NCBI GenBank assembly: GCA_963840545.1
Contig: CAWIZE010000001.1
Span: 769,957 to 833,956, forward strand
Length of the DNA: 64,000 nucleotides
Direction: 5' to 3'
Source of the DNA: JAKAWQ01 sp963840545
GTDB lineage: Bacteria > Pseudomonadota > Alphaproteobacteria > Acetobacterales > Acetobacteraceae
Shown: piece by piece, positions 63,571 through 64,000 of the stretch
How the letters are laid out: each line of letters begins with the position of its first letter
Position numbering within the stretch: position 1 is the first letter of the stretch
Program-made: the position numbers and the translations under genes
Notes under the pieces: model-generated
Database searches by the model: none
The model's input: only the letters and a program-made list of their open reading frames with translations
Told to the model about the DNA's origin: nothing

Positions 63571-64000
63571 CTAGCCCTTGGCGCGCTCCACGTAGCTGCC
63601 GTCCTCGGTGCGCACCACGATTTTCTCCCCGGCCTCGATGAACGGCGGCACCATGGTCTTCACGCCGTTGGAGAGTTTCGCCGGCTTGTAGGAGGAGGCC
63701 GCGGTCTGGCCTTTCACCACCGGATCGGCCTCGACGACCTCGAGCACGACGGTGGGCGGCAGGTGCATGCCGACCGGCTCGCCCTCGACCAGGTCGACGG
63801 TGACCGGCATGTTGTCCTGCAGGAAGGCGGCGGGTCGCCGAGCAGGCCGCCGGCACATGGTCTGCTCGTAGGTCTCGGGGTCCATCAGCACGAGGTTGTT
63901 GCCGTCGGTGTAGGAGTAGGTGAACTCCTTCTCGTCGGTCAGTCAGCCGCTCGACGGTATCGGCGGTGCGCCAGCGCTCGTTGGTCTTGTTGCCGGATTT
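63571..64000 (-). CDS. efp: Elongation factor P, 5' partial, frame broken
   Basis: The gene runs off the right edge. From the window end: KSGNKTNERWRTADT, then (after an indel near 63945) TDEKEFTYSYTDGNNLVLMDPETYEQTM, then about three missing bases near 63840-63860, then FLQDNMPVTVDLVEGEPVGMHLPPTVVLEVVEADPVVKGQTAASSYKPAKLSNGVKTMVPPF, ending GSYVERAKG. These are EF-P OB domains 2 and 3. EF-P relieves ribosome stalling at proline runs. The N-terminal domain with the modified Lys is outside the window. Confidence 0.8.

Overview
The window is GC-rich DNA of an alphaproteobacterium. The gene set fits the Acetobacteraceae/Rhodospirillales: an efp-suhB-MotA/OmpA-Orn/Lys/Arg decarboxylase neighbourhood, a TPR protein fused to a GT9-like glycosyltransferase, DUF1127 proteins, and a dispersed family of GGGGC-loop-GCCCC hairpin repeats. 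This assignment rests on gene content and base composition only. I recognised no rRNA, tRNA, CRISPR array or complete insertion sequence.

Layout. 1-4.9 kb is an iron region: a ferric ABC permease (cut by the left edge) and its ATPase, then a promoter carrying a near-consensus Fur box, a secreted NHL-type beta-propeller and an EfeB/DyP peroxidase. 5.0-12.3 kb is a minus-strand peptide-uptake operon (GNAT, S33 prolyl iminopeptidase-like hydrolase, DppA, DppC, DppB, DppD, DppF). 12.4-15.9 kb is a TPR-glycosyltransferase coupled to an orphan family-5 solute-binding protein. 16.1-19.7 kb is a degenerate accessory stretch: an AbrB/PIN toxin-antitoxin pair with its operator, a BrnA-like remnant, a frameshifted gene with 13-bp tandem repeats, a DUF1127 gene, a CRP-type palindrome, an orphan Phd antitoxin and an amidohydrolase remnant.

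19.7-31.4 kb holds a Gfo/Idh/MocA oxidoreductase, a Zn-dependent carbamoylase-type hydrolase, a lipoprotein, a DMT exporter, an RlmI-like methyltransferase and a frameshifted gamma-glutamyltransferase-like gene. It ends with a four-gene envelope cluster (SYLF, DUF3300, DUF2950, P1 peptidase). 31.4-35.6 kb has a SCOT-type CoA transferase pair, a PcaB-like lyase and NDH-2. 35.7-42.1 kb has PepA, a frameshifted CysQ-like phosphatase, a Sua5-type enzyme, a second carbamoylase-type hydrolase, KDPG aldolase and a KDG-kinase-like enzyme. 42.0-46.4 kb is a complete CUT1 sugar ABC transporter on the opposite strand. 46.6-53.3 kb is a minus-strand run: bifunctional beta-oxidation enzyme (frameshifted), M20 peptidase, metallo-beta-lactamase/rhodanese, FUSC exporter. 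53.4-55.9 kb has YqgE, peroxiredoxin, LysR and a second DUF1127 gene.

55.9-64 kb holds FAH hydrolase, Orn/Lys/Arg decarboxylase, an OmpA/MotB-like protein, MotA/TolQ, a small OmpA-like protein, inositol monophosphatase and EF-P (cut by the right edge). From about 56.8 kb nearly every gene is broken by several single-base indels while each frame segment still reads as conserved protein. This is best explained by uncorrected sequence error rather than gene decay, because housekeeping genes such as efp and suhB are hit too. Scattered single frameshifts also occur at about 17.21, 26.10, 37.46, 51.50 and 56.16 kb.

Short tandem duplications (13-27 bp) recur inside genes and in spacers throughout the window.
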